Shown: piece after piece, positions 1 through 12,590 of the stretch
Layout: every line of letters starts with the position of its first letter
Numbering within the stretch: position 1 is the stretch's first letter
Assembly: GCA_023375785.1 (NCBI GenBank)
Contig: SZWC01001536.1
Location: 161,790 to 225,789 of the forward strand
Length of the DNA: 64,000 bases
Origin: Penium margaritaceum
Taxonomy: Eukaryota; Streptophyta; Zygnematophyceae; Desmidiales; Peniaceae
Reading direction: 5' to 3'
Program-made: the position numbers and the translations under genes
The notes under the pieces: generated by a model
Database searches by the model: none
What the model saw: only the letters and a program-made list of their open reading frames with translations
Told to the model about the DNA's origin: nothing

Positions 1-149
1 CACTTGCGCCCCACTTGCGCCCCACTTGCACCCCACTTGCGCCCCACTTGCACCCCACATGCGCCCACTTGCATCCCACTTGCGCCCCACGTGCACCCCA
101 CTTGCACCCCACTTGCGTCCCACTTGCGTCCCACTTGAGTTCTAGGTGC

Positions 150-730
150 GCCCGAGTTGTGTCCTACGTGCGTCCCACTTGCGCCCCACTTGCTTCTACT
201 TGCATACCACTTGCGCCCTTATTGTAACTCACTTGTGCCCCAAAGCGTCCTACTTGCAACCCACCTGCGCCCCACTTGCGCCTTACTTCCGCCCCACTTG
301 CGTCCCAATTGCCCCATACTTGCGGCCTATGTGGGCCCCACTTGTGCCCCACTTGCGTCCCACTTGCACCCCACTTGCGCCCCACTTGCGCCCCACTTGC
401 GTCAAACTTGCGCCCTATTTACGCCATACGTGCGCCCCACTTGTGGCCTACTTAAGCCCCACTTGTGCCCTACGTACGCCGCATTTGCGCCCCATTTGTG
501 CCCCATTTGTACCCCACTTGTATCCCACTTGCACCCCACCTGCGTCCCACTTGTGCCCTACTTGCGTCCTACTTGCGCTGCACTTGCGCCCCACATGGAC
601 CCTACTTGCACCCTACTTCCACCCCACATGCATCCTACTTGCACCCTACTTGCGCCTCACTTGCATCCCACTTGCGCCCCACTTGCGCCCCACTTGCACC
701 CCACTTGTGCCCCACTTGAGCCCCACTTGC
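150..730. repeat. Diverged segmental duplication, copy 1 (partner near 5945-6525)
   Basis: Rare unit variants recur in the same order at a constant offset of 5795 bp. TGCTTCTACT occurs at 191 and 5986, and GTCAAACTTG at 401 and 6196. Similarity is clearest for the first 320 bp and weaker afterwards. This is a large block duplication inside A11, not independent unit drift. Confidence 0.6.
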
Positions 731-1149
731 GCCTAACTTGCGCCACGCTTGCGTCCTACTTGCACTCCACTTGCGCCCTATGTGTTCCACCCTTCCGCCC
801 CACATTTGCCCTACTTACGCCCCACTAGTACCCTATTTTTACCCCAATTGCGTCCCATTTAGGCCCCACTTGCACCCCACGTGCACCCCACTTGTGCCCT
901 ACTTGCGCCCCACTTGCGTCCCACTTGCACCCTACTTGCACCCTACATGCGCCCTACTTGCGCCCCACTTGCGCCCTATGTGCTCCCCACTTGCGCCCCA
1001 CTTGCGTTCTACTTGCGCCCCACTTGCGCCCCACTCGCATCCCACTTGCGCCCCACTTGGGACCCACTTGCGCCCCACTTGTGTCCTACTTGCACCCCAC
1101 TTGCGTCCTAATTGCGTCCCACTTGCGTCCCACTTGCGCCCCACTTGTG

Positions 1150-1770
1150 CCCCACTTGCGCCCTATTTGCGCCCCACCTGCACCCGACTTGCGCCCCACC
1201 TGTGCCCCACTTGCCCCCCACTTGCGTCCCACTTTCACCCCACTTGCCCCCCACTTGCGTCCCACTTTCACCCTACTTGCGTCTCACTTGCATCCCACTT
1301 GCCCCCCACCTGCGCCCTACGTTCACCCACTTGTGCCCCACTTGCGTCCTAATTGCGACCCACTTGCGCCACACCTACAACCTACTTCCGCCCCACTTGC
1401 ACCAGACTTGCGCCCTACATTCGACCCAGTTGCTCCCCACTTGCGCTCTACTTGTACCCCACTTGCACTCTACTTGCGCCCGAATTGTGCCCCACTAGCG
1501 CCCCACTTCACCCCACTTGCGCCCTACTTGCGCCCCACTTGCACTGTACTTGCGCCCCACTTGTGACCTACTTACGCCGCACTTGAGCCCTACGTGCGTC
1601 ACACTTGTGTCCTACTTGCGCCCTACTTGCGCCCAACTTGCACCCTACTTGCGCCCAACTTGTGCCCCACTCGCACCTTTTTTGTGCCTGACTTGCGCCC
1701 CACTTGCGCCTCACTTGCGTCCCACTTGCACCCCACTTTCGCCCTACTTGCGCCCCACTTGCGCCCCAAT
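1150..1770. repeat. Segmental duplication, copy 1 (offset 845 bp)
   Basis: A block of about 620 bp repeats at 1995-2615. Diagnostic variants keep the 845-bp offset: GTTCACCCAC at 1321 and 2166, TACGTGCGTC at 1591 and 2436, and CTTTCGCCCT at 1736 and 2581. The offset is not a multiple of 11, which fits the presence of some 10-bp units in the block. Confidence 0.8.
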
Positions 1771-1994
1771 TGAGCCCCACTTGCGCCCCACTTGCGCCCT
1801 ATGTGTGCTCCACTTGTACTCCACTTCCGCCTTACTTGCGCCCCACAATTGCCCCACTTGCACCCCATTTGCGCCCCGCTTTAACCCCACCTGCGCCCCA
1901 CCTGCGCCACACTTGCACCCAACTTGTGCCCCACTTGTGCCCCACTTATGTCCCACTTGCGCCCCACTTGCGCCCCACTTGCGCCCCACTTGCG

Positions 1995-2615
1995 CCCCAT
2001 TTCCGCCCTATTTGCGCCCCACCTGCACCCGACTTGCGCCCCACCTACGCCCCACTTGCCTCCCACTTGCGTCCCACTTTCACCCCACTTGCCCCCCACT
2101 TGCATCCCATTTTCACCCTACTTATGTCTCACTTGCATCCCACTTGTCCCCCACCTGCACCCTACGTTCACCCACTTGTGCCCCACTTGCGTCCTAATTG
2201 TGCCCCACTTGCGCCACACCTGTAACCTACTTCCGCCCCACTTGCACCCCACTTGCGCCTTACTTGCGACCAAGTTGCTCCCCACTTCCGCGCTACTTGT
2301 ACCCCTCTTGCACTCTCCTTGCACCCCAATTGTGCCCCACTAGCGCCCCACTTCACCCCGCTTGCGCCCTACTTGCGCCCCACTTGCACTCTACTTGCGC
2401 CCCACTTGCATCCTACTTGCGCCGCACTTGCGCCCTACGTGCGTCACACTTGCGTCCTACTTGCGCCCTACTTGCGCCCAACTTGCGCCCTACTTGCGCC
2501 CAACTTGTGCCCCACTTCCACCTTTTTTGTGCCTCACTTGCGCCCCACTTGCGCCCCACTTGCGCCCCACTTGCGCCCCACTTTCGCCCTACTTGCGCCC
2601 CACTTGCACCCCACT
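1995..2615. repeat. Segmental duplication, copy 2 (offset 845 bp)
   Basis: Partner of the block at 1150-1770. It shares the same order of rare unit variants, with scattered substitutions between the two copies. Confidence 0.8.
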
Positions 2616-5530
2616 TGCGCCCCATTTGCGCCCCACTTGCACCCCACTTGCGCCCCATTTGCGCCCCACTTGCACCCCACTTGCGCCCCATTTGCGCCCC
2701 ACTTGCACCCCATTTGCGCCCCACTTTCACCCCACCTTCGCCCCACCTGCGCTGCACTTGCACCGAACTTGTGCCCCACTTGCGTCCCACTTACGTCCGA
2801 CTTGCGCCCCACTTGCGCCCCACTTGCGCCCCACTTGCACCCTATGTGCGCTACAATTGTGCCCACTTGCGCCGTACTTGCACCCCACTTGCGCCTCATT
2901 TGCGTCCCACATGCGCCCCACTTGTGCCCTACTTGCGCCCCAGTTGTGCCCCTTTTGCAGTCTTACTTTCGCCCGAGTTGCGCCCCATTTATGCCCCACT
3001 TGCGCCCTACGTGCATCCCACTTGTGCCGGACTTGCACCCTACTTGCGCTTCATGTGCGTCTTACTTGCGTCCTACTTGGGCCCCACATGCGTCCTACTT
3101 GTGCCCTACTTGCGCCCTACTTACAGTCCACTTGCGCCCCACTTGCACCCTACTTACACCCCACTTGCACCCCACTTGCGTCCTACTTGCACCCCGTTTG
3201 CGCCCCACTTGCGTCCCACCTACGCCCCACTTGCATCCTACTTTCATCCCACTTGCACCCTACTTGCGCCCCAGTTGCGTCCTTCTTGCGCCCCACTTGC
3301 ACCCTACTTGCGCCCCACTTGCGCCCTACTTGCGCCCCACTTGCGTCCCACTTGCATCCCACCTGCGCCCCTTTTGCGCCCTCCTTGCACCCCACTTGCC
3401 CCCCACTTGCCCCCCACTTATGCCCCATTTGCATCCCACATGCACCCAACTTGCGCCCCACCTGCGCCCCACTTGCACCCCACTTGCGCCCCAGTTGCAC
3501 CCCACTTGCGCTTTACTTGCATCCCATTTTTTCCCCACTTACGCCCCACTTGCACCCCACTTTCCCCCTTCTTGCACCCTACTTGCATCCTACGTGCACC
3601 CCCCTTGCGCACCACTTGCGCCCAACTTGCGTCCCACTTGCACCCTAACTACGCCCTACTTGCGCACCAATTGCGACCTACTTGCGCCCCACTTACGTCT
3701 CACTTGCGCCCCACTCTCAACCCATTTGCACCCCACTTGCGCCCCATTTGCGCCCCACTTTTACATCTTTTACACCCCTCTGCGTCCCACTTACGCCCCA
3801 CTTGCGCCCCACATGTGCCCCACTTGCGCCCCACTTGCGTCCCACTTGCGCCCCACTTGCGCCCCACTTGCGCCCCACTCACGCCCCACTTGCGCCCTAC
3901 TTGCACCCTACTTGCGGCCTTCTTGCGCCCTACTTGCGTTCGGTGTGCACCCAACTTGTGCCCCACTTGCGCCCTACTTGCGCCCCACGTGTGCCCTACT
4001 TGGGCCCCACTTGTGCCCAACTTGCACCCTACTTGTGCCCCACTTGCGCCCCACATGGGCCCTATTTGCGCCCTATGTGCCCCACTTGCGTCCTACTTGC
4101 GTCGTACTTGCACCCCACTTGCGCCCAACTTGCACCCCACTTGCGTTCCACTTGCGCCCCACTTGCGCCCCACTTGTACCCCACTTGCGGCCCACTTGCG
4201 CCCCACTTGTACCCCTCTTGTGCCCCTCTTGCACCCTACTTGTGCCCCACTTGTGCCCAACGTGCGCCCCACTTGCGCCCCACTTGCGCTCTACTTGCGC
4301 CCTACTTGCGCACCACTTGCGTCCTACTTGCGCCCTACGTACGCCCCACTTGCGCCCCACTCGCGCCCTACTTTTCCCCTACTTGCACCCCTCCTAATCC
4401 ATTCTTACGCCCCACTTGCGCACCACTTGCACCCTACTTGCATTCCACTCGCGCCCTACTTGCACCCCACTTGCGCCCCACTTGCATCCTACTTGTGCCC
4501 CACTTGGGCCCCACTTGGGCCCCGATTGCGTCCTACTTGCGCTCCACTTGCGTCCCACGTGCGTCTTTCCTACGCCCCACTTGCGCCCTACTTGCATCCC
4601 ACTTGCGCCCTACTTGCGCCGCACTTGCGCCCGACTTGCGTCCTACTTGCACCTTACATTCGCCCCACTTGCGTCCCACTTGCGCCCCACTTGCGGCCTG
4701 CTTGCATCCCACTTGCCCCCCACTAACGCCCCATTTGTGTCCCACATGCACCCCACTTGCGCCCAACTGACACCTCTCTTGCACCCATTTTGCACCCCCA
4801 CTTGGGCCTCACTTGCGTCCCACTTGTGTCATACTTGCGCCCCACATGCGCCCCACGTGCACCCACTTGCTTTCCACTTACACCCCAGTTGAGGCCCACC
4901 TACGCCCACTTACGCCCCATTTGCGTCCCAGTTGTGTCCCACTTGCGTCCCACGTGCGTCCCACTTGCGCCCCACTTGCGCCCACTTGCGTCCCACTTGA
5001 GCTTCACTTGCGTCCCACTTGCGCCCTACGTACATCCCACTTGTGCCCCACTTGTGCCCTCCTTGCGCCTCACTTGCGCCCTACTTGCGCCCAACTCGTG
5101 GCCCACTTGTGCCCTACTTGGGCCCCATTTGCGCCCCACTTGCGCCCTACTTGCACCCCAGTTGTGTCCCATTTGCACTCTACTTTCTGCCTATGTGCGC
5201 CCCACTTGTGCCCCACTTGCGTCCCACTTGTGCCCCACTTTCCCACCACTTGCGCTTCACTTGTGCCCTACTTGCGCCCCATTTGCCCCCTACGTGTGCC
5301 CCACTTGCGTCCTAGCTGCGTCCCACTTGCGCCTGAGTTGGGTCCTACTTGCGTCCCACTTGCACCTTACTTGGACCCTATTTGCACCCTACTTGCGCTC
5401 CACTTGCGTCTTACTCGTGCCCTACTTCCGCCCCACTTGTGCCCCACTTGCGCCCACTTGGGCCCCACTTGCAGCCCACTTGCGTCCCACTTGCATCCCA
5501 CTTGCGCCCCACCTGTGCCCTACGTGCGTC

Positions 5531-5581
5531 ACGCAAGTGGGACGCAAATTGCATAAGTGGGACGCAAGTTGCGTCCCACTT
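5531..5581. repeat. Micro-inversion with hairpin inside A11
   Basis: For about 35 bp the units read in the opposite orientation (GCAAGTGGGACGC) and then switch back. The right junction, 5555-5581, is a perfect inverted repeat with 13-bp arms around one central base. It is the only clear orientation flip I saw in the A11 array. Confidence 0.8.
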
Positions 5582-5944
5582 GCCCCCCACTTATGCCCCA
5601 TTTGCGTCCCACATGCACCCCACTTGTACCCCACATACGCCCCACTTACACCCTCTACTACACCACTTGCGTCCCATTTGCGCCTCACATGCGCCACACT
5701 TGCGCCCCACTTGTGTCCCACTTACGCCCCACTTGCGCCCTATGGGCGCCCCATTTGCGTCCTACTTGCACCCCACTTGCACACCACTTGCGCCCCACTT
5801 GCTCCCCATTTGCGCTCCACTTGCACCCCACTTGCGCCCCACTTGGACCCTACTTGCACCCAGTTGCGTCCCACTTGCGCCCCACGTTCGCCCATCTTCC
5901 ACCCCACTTGCGCCCCACTTGCGCCCCACTTGAGCCCCAGTTGC

Positions 5945-6525
5945 ACCCGAGTTGCGCCCTATGTGCGTCCCACTTGCGCCTCATTTGCTTCTACTTGCAT
6001 CCCTCTTGCGTCCTTATTGCACCCTACTTGTGCCCCAAAACACCCTACTTGTGCCCCACTTGCACCCCACTTGCGCCCTACTTCTGCCCCACTTGCGTCC
6101 CACTTGCGCCATACTTCCGGCCTACGTGCGCCCCACCTGTGCCCCACTTGCGTCCCACTTGCGCCCTACTTGCGCCCCACTTACTCCCCACTTTCGTCAA
6201 ACTTGCGCCCTATTTGCGCCCTACGTGCGTCCCACTTGTGCCCTACTTGCGCCCCACTTGCGCCCCATTCGCGCCCCATATATACCCCAGCTGTATTGCA
6301 CTTGCGCCCCACCTGCGTCGCATTTGCGCCCCACTTACGTCCTACATGCGCCCCACTTGCGCCCCACTTGGACCCTACTTGCAGCCTACTTGCGCCCCAC
6401 TTCCGTCGTACTTGCACCCTACTTGCTCCCCACTTGCATCCCACTTGCGCCTTACTTGCGCACTACTTGCACCCCACTCGTGCCCCACTTGAGACCCACT
6501 TTCACCCAACTTGCGCCCCGATTGT
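5945..6525. repeat. Diverged segmental duplication, copy 2 (partner 150-730)
   Basis: Partner of 150-730 at offset 5795 bp, recognised by shared rare variants (TGCTTCTACT, GTCAAACTTG). The right limit is approximate. Confidence 0.55.
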
Positions 6526-7104
6526 ACCCTGGTTGCACCCTACTTGCGCCCTACGTGTGCCCCCTTTCCGCCCCACTTGTGACCTACTTACGCCCTACTT
6601 GTGCCCTACTTGTGCCCTAATTGCGTCCCACTTGCGCCCAACTTGCACCCCACGTGCGACCCACTTGCGCCCTATTTGCGCCCCACTTGCGTCGCACTTG
6701 CGCCCCACGTGGACCCCACATGCGCCCCACGTACACCCCACATGCGCCCTACTTGCGCCCCACTTCCGCCCTACGTGCTCCGCACTTGCGCCCCTCTTGC
6801 GTTCTACTTGCGCCCCACTTGCTCCCCACTCGCACTCCACTTGCACCCCACTTGCGCTGCACTTACGCCCCACTTGCGTCCTACTTGCACCCCACTTTTG
6901 TCCTACTTGCGTCGCACTTCCGCCACACTTGCGCCCTACTTGCGCCCCACTTGCACCCAACTTGTGTCCCACTTGCACCCCACTTGTGCCCTATTTCCAC
7001 CCCACTTGTACCCCACTTGCGCCCCACCTGCGCCCCACTTGCCCCCCACTTGCGCCCCACTTACAGCGCACTTGCACCGTACTTCCGTCCCACTTGCGCC
7101 CCAC

Positions 7105-8336
7105 TTGCGCCCTACTTGCACCCCACCTTCACCCTACTTGCGTCCCACTTGCACCCCACTTGCGCCCTACTTGCGACCCTCTTGCGCCCCACTTGCGAGC
7201 TACTTGCACCCCACTTGCACCCCACTTCCCCCTGAGTTGCGTCCCATTTGCACCCCACTTGAGTCCTGCTTGCGCCCCACTTGCGCCCTACTTGCACCCC
7301 ACCTTCACCCTACTTGCGTCCCACTTGCACCCCACTTGCGCCCTACTTGCGACCCTCTTGCGCCCCACTTGCGAGCTACTTGCACCCCACTTGCACCCCA
7401 CTTCCCCCTGAGTTGCGTCCCATTTGCACCCCACTTGAGTCCTGCTTGCGCCCCACTTGCGCCCTACTTGCACCCCACCTTCACCCTACTTGCGTCCCAC
7501 TTGCACCCCACTTGCGCCCTACTTGCGACCCTCTTGCGCCCCACTTGCGAGCTACTTGCACCCCACTTGCACCCCACTTCCCCCTGAGTTGCGTCCCATT
7601 TGCACCCCACTTGAGTCCTGCTTGCGCCCCACTTGCGCCCTACTTGCACCCCACCTTCACCCTACTTGCGTCCCACTTGCACCCCACTTGCGCCCTACTT
7701 GCGACCCTCTTGCGCCCCACTTGCGAGCTACTTGCACCCCACTTGCACCCCACTTCCCCCTGAGTTGCGTCCCATTTGCACCCCACTTGAGTCCTGCTTG
7801 CGCCCCACTTGCGCCCTACTTGCACCCCACCTTCACCCTACTTGCGTCCCACTTGCACCCCACTTGCGCCCTACTTGCGACCCTCTTGCGCCCCACTTGC
7901 GAGCTACTTGCACCCCACTTGCACCCCACTTCCCCCTGAGTTGCGTCCCATTTGCACCCCACTTGAGTCCTGCTTGCGCCCCACTTGCGCCCTACTTGCA
8001 CCCCACCTTCACCCTACTTGCGTCCCACTTGCACCCCACTTGCGCCCTACTTGCGACCCTCTTGCGCCCCACTTGCGAGCTACTTGCACCCCACTTGCAC
8101 CCCACTTCCCCCTGAGTTGCGTCCCATTTGCACCCCACTTGAGTCCTGCTTGCGCCCCACTTGCGCCCTACTTGCACCCCACCTTCACCCTACTTGCGTC
8201 CCACTTGCACCCCACTTGCGCCCTACTTGCGACCCTCTTGCGCCCCACTTGCGAGCTACTTGCACCCCACTTGCACCCCACTTCCCCCTGAGTTGCGTCC
8301 CATTTGCACCCCACTTGAGTCCTGCTTGCGCCCTAC
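7105..8336. repeat. 176-bp higher-order repeat, seven near-identical copies
   Basis: A 176-bp segment (16 units of 11 bp) recurs at 7105, 7281, 7457, 7633, 7809, 7985 and 8161. The copies look identical by eye, and each carries the same odd units such as CTTGCGAGCTACTTG and CCCCCTGAGTTGCG. Nearby A11 DNA is much more diverged, so this block amplified recently. The next 170 bp hold two shorter derivatives of the CCTGAGTTGCG part, 99 bp apart (8361 and 8460). Confidence 0.95.
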
Positions 8337-8785
8337 TTGCGCCCCACTTGCACCCCACTTACCCCTGAGTTGCGTCCCATTTGCACCCCACTTGAGTCCT
8401 GCTTGCGTCCCACTTGCGCCCTACATGCGCCCCAGTTGCACCCCACTTGCACCCCACTTACCCCTGAGTTGCGTCCCATTTGCACCCCACTTGAGTCCTG
8501 CTTGCGCGCCACTTGCACCGCACTTGCTCCCCAGTTGCGCCCCACTTCCGCCCCACTTGCGCCCTACTTGCACCCCACTTGCGCCGTACGTGCGCCCCAC
8601 TTGCGCCCCTTCTTGCACCCTACTTGTGCCCTAGTTGCGCCCTACTTGCGTCCCATTTCTACCCCACCTGCACACGACTTGCGCCCCACCTGCGTCCCAC
8701 TTACGCCCCATTTGCGCCCTACTTGCGTCCCACTTGCGCCCCACTTGAGTCCTGCTTGTGCCCTATTTGTGCCCCAGTTGCGCCT

Positions 8786-9012
8786 CACTTGCGCCCCACT
8801 TGCGCCCCACTTGCACCCCACTTGCACCCCACTTGCACCCCAGTGGCACCCCACATGCGCCCTACATGCGCCCCACTTGCGCCCCACGTACGCCCCACTT
8901 GCGCCCCACTTGCGCCCCACTTGCACCCCACTTGCACCCCACTTGCACCCCAGTGGCACCCCACATGCGCCCTACATGCGCCCCACTTGCGCCCCACGTA
9001 CGCCCCACTTGC
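8786..9012. repeat. 110-bp tandem duplication in A11
   Basis: A ten-unit block containing the rare variant CAGTGGCACC (8841 and 8951) and the sequence CACGTACGCCCC is present twice in tandem, 110 bp apart and apparently identical. Boundaries are approximate. Confidence 0.85.
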
Positions 9013-9251
9013 GCCCCACTTGCACCCTACTTGCGCCCCACTTGCGCCCCACTTGCACCCTACTTGCGCCTGTCTTGCACCCCACTTACGTCCTACTTGC
9101 ACCCCACTTGGGCCCCAGTTACGCCCCACTTGCGTCCTACTTGCTCCCCACTTGCATCCCACTTGCGCCCCATTTGCGCCCCACTTGTGCCATTCTTACG
9201 CCACACGTGCGCCCTATGTACGACCTACTTGCGTCCCACTTGCGTCCTTCT

Positions 9252-9490
9252 TAATTAAGGAAACTGCAACGATAATCGGGTGATACGGAACGACAAATAA
9301 GGAGGCGGTGGAATGATCAGCGAAGCTGCTGAGGTCTAACGATGTTATGACGTCACATGCATGATGCTAGAGCTGATGATATACGAAGGGCATAAGCAAG
9401 AACAACACGTGGATAGACTGATCAGCTGCTGATGAACGTGGGAGTGGCACAGTGTGTGCGGGCACGATGAGAGCAAGAGCCACAATAACC
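9252..9490. other. Non-repetitive island, unidentified (possible LTR-element remnant)
   Basis: About 240 bp of mixed-composition DNA follows the last A11 units. I see no convincing coding frame: a 63-codon minus-strand frame starts in repeat DNA and matches no family I know. Near its right end, GTGCGGGCACGATGAGAG (about 9456) resembles GTGCGGGCACTGATGAGAG (about 34937) at the edge of the copia fragment. This island may therefore be a relic of the same LTR family. No terminal repeats or target duplication were identified. Confidence 0.45.
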
Positions 9491-9526
9491 TACTTGCGCC
9501 CCACTTGCGCCCCACTTGCGTCCCAC
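9491..9526. repeat. A11 remnant (about three units) beyond the island
   Basis: TACTTGCGCCC and the following units are A11 repeats lying to the right of the non-repetitive island. They merge directly into the 10-bp B10 units at about 9527. The island is therefore an insertion near the end of A11, not the boundary between the two arrays. Confidence 0.85.
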
Positions 9527-10860
9527 TTACATGCACTTACACACACTTAAACGCTCTTACATACACTTACACGCACTTACACGCACTTACACTCACTTAC
9601 ATACACCTACACGTACTTCCACGCATTTACACACAATTAGAAACAGTTACACGCACTGACACACACATATATGAACTTACACACACTTACACGCACTTAC
9701 ACGCACTTACAATAACTTACACACAGTTACACGTTTTACACATACATACACACACTAACACATACTTACACACACTTACACATACTTACACACACACACA
9801 CGCACTTACACGCACTTACACGTGCTTACAGGTACTTACACGCACTTACACGCACTTATATGCACTTACACGTACTTACACGCACTTATACGAACTTACA
9901 TGTACTTACATGCACTTACACATATTTACACACACTTACACACACTTATACACACTTACACGCACATACACGCAATTACACACACTTACACACACTTATG
10001 CGCTTCTACACACACTTATACACACTTTCACACACTCACACACTCACACGCACTAATATCTACTTACACGCACTTACACGGACTTACACGCACATACACG
10101 TACTTACACGCACTTACATGACATACACATACGTACACACACTTACACATACTTACACGCACTTACATGCACTTACACACACTTACACGTATTTAGACGC
10201 ACTTATACGCACTTACACACACTTATACACACTTATACACACAAGCACGCACTTGCACGTACTTTCACCTACTTTTACGCACTTACATACACTTATACGC
10301 ACTTTCACGCACTTACACGTACATACACGCACTTACACATGTTTACGCACCCTTCTACGCACTTATACGTACTTACACGCACATACACGCACTTACACAC
10401 ACTTACACACACTTACACGCACTTACACACACTTACACACACTTACACGCACTCACACGCACTTACACGCACTTACACGCACTTACACGTACTTACACGT
10501 ATTTACATACACTTACACACACTTACACACACTTACACGCACTTACCCGCACTTACACGTACTTACACGAACTTACATGCACTTACACACACTTACGCAC
10601 GCTTACGCGCACATACACGTACTTACACGTACTTACATGCACACACACTCACACACACTTACACGCGCTACCAGACACTTACATGTACATATACGTACTT
10701 ACACGCACTTATATGTACTTACATGCACTTACGCACACTTACACACACTTATGCACACTTACACATACTTACACACACTTACATGTACTAACACACACTT
10801 ACACGCACTTACACGCACTTATACGCAGCTACACATACTTATGCACACTTACACACACTT

Positions 10861-10891
10861 ACACACACACACACACACGCACACACACACT
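10861..10891. repeat. (CA)n microsatellite
   Basis: A run of about 30 bp of CA dinucleotides with one CG interruption, inside B10. It probably arose by slippage in a CA-rich unit. Confidence 0.9.
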
Positions 10892-11726
10892 TGTACTTAC
10901 ATGCACTTACATGCACTTACACGCACTTACATGTATTTAGACACACTCACACATAATTACATACACTTACACAGACTACACACACGTAGACGCACTTACA
11001 AGTACTTGCACACACTTACACACACTTATACGTAGTTACATGCTATAATACGCACTTACATGCACTTGCATGCACTTACATGTACTTACACGCACTTATA
11101 CGCACTTATACACACTTACACGCAAGTACACACATGTACACGTACTTACACGCACTTACACACACTTACATGTACTTACACACACATACACGTACTTGCA
11201 CGCACTTACACGTATTTACACGCACTTACAGGCACTTACACACACTCATACGCACTTACATGCACTTACACACACATACACGCACTTATACACATTTACA
11301 CACACTTCTATGCACTTACACGTACTTTGATGCACTTACACGCACTTACACACACTTACACACACTTACACACACTTACATGCACTTACATGAACTTACA
11401 CGCACTTACACTCACTTACGCGCACTTAGGCGCACTTACACGCACTTACACACACTTACACGCACTTACATGCACCTACATGTACTTAGACACACTTACA
11501 CACACTTACACACACTTAGACACACTTACACACACTTACACGCAATGACACGCACTTACACACAATTACATGTACTTACATACACTTACATGTACTTATA
11601 CACACTTACACGTACTTACACATACTTACATATACTTACACGTACTTACACGCACTTACAGGCACTTACACACACTTACACAAACTTACACGCACTTACA
11701 CACAATTACACCCACTTACACGCACG

Positions 11727-11948
11727 TACACGTGTAAGTGCGTGTAAGTGCGTGTAAGTATGTGTAAGTGTGTTTAAGTACGTGTAAGTGCGTGTAACTG
11801 CATGTAATTGCATGGAAGTGCGTGTAACAACGTGTAACTACGTATAACTGTGTGTAACTACGTGTAACTGTCTATAATTGTGTATAAGTGCGTGTAAGTG
11901 CGTGTACGTTTGTGTAAGTGCGCATAAGTGCGTGTAAGTGCGCACTTA
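11727..11948 (-). repeat. Inverted B10 block 1 with palindromic junctions
   Basis: Units read GTGTAAGTGC, the reverse of the array, for about 210 bp. The left junction is the palindrome TACACGTGTA (11727-11736). The right junction is TAAGTGCGCACTTA (11935-11948). Confidence 0.95.
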
Positions 11949-12395
11949 CACGCACTTACATATAGTTACACCAACTTACACGCAATTACATGCACTTATA
12001 CGCACTTAAACATACTTACACGCACTTACACGTACTTACACGCACTTACACGCACTTACACAGTTTCACGCACTTACACGTACTTACACGCACTTACACG
12101 CACTAACACGCACTTACACGCACTTACCCGTACTTACCTACACTAACACGCAGTTACACGTACTTACACATACATACACGCACAGACACACACTTACACG
12201 CACTTACACGCACTTACACGCACTTACAGGCACTTACACGTACTTATACACACTTACATGCACTTACACATAGTTACATGCACTTACACATACTTACACA
12301 CACTTATATGCACTTACATGCACTTACATGCACTTACACTCTCTTACACGCACTTCCATGCACTTACACACACTTACACGCACTTACACGCACTT

Positions 12396-12590
12396 AACTG
12401 CGTGTAAGTGCACGTAACTGCGTGTAAGTGCGTACAAGTGCATGTAAGTGCGTGTAAGTGTGTGTAAGTACGTGTAAGTGCGTGTAAGTACGTGTAAGTG
12501 CGTGTAAGTGCGTGTAAGTGTGTACAACTATGTGTAACTGTATAAAACTGCGTGTAAGTGTGTGTAAGTGCGTGTACTTGCGTGTATGCA
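12396..12590 (-). repeat. Inverted B10 block 2 (fold-back module)
   Basis: A reversed block of about 195 bp, followed by the marker TATGGGCACC at about 12605 and then forward units leading to ACGCTCTTAC near 12718. The same arrangement recurs at 14612, 24289 and 25840. Confidence 0.93.

Larger units (their letters stand above)
1..9251. repeat. 11-bp minisatellite array, family A11 (CACTTGCGCCC)
   Basis: Continuous head-to-tail 11-bp units with consensus CACTTGCGCCC, nearly all in one orientation and running in from the left edge. The commonest variants replace TTGCG by TTGCA or TTGTG, and CCCCAC by CCCTAC. Three units make 33 bp, so every plus frame reads the same 11-residue period (HLRPTCAPLAP) and the consensus has no stop in any plus frame. 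This explains the open frames of up to 884 codons here; I do not call them genes. The C-rich strand is constant over 9 kb. Confidence 0.97.

Noticed and set aside
2198-7411. Open frames of 842 and 884 codons on the plus strand
   Set aside because: They are the A11 unit read in frame. The unit has no stop in any plus frame, the peptide is a pure HLRPTCAPLAP period, and overlapping frames are equally open.
9345-9536. 63-codon minus-strand protein rich in Leu/Ser/Cys
   Set aside because: It starts within repeat DNA, ends in the island, and shows no domain or signal peptide pattern beyond chance.
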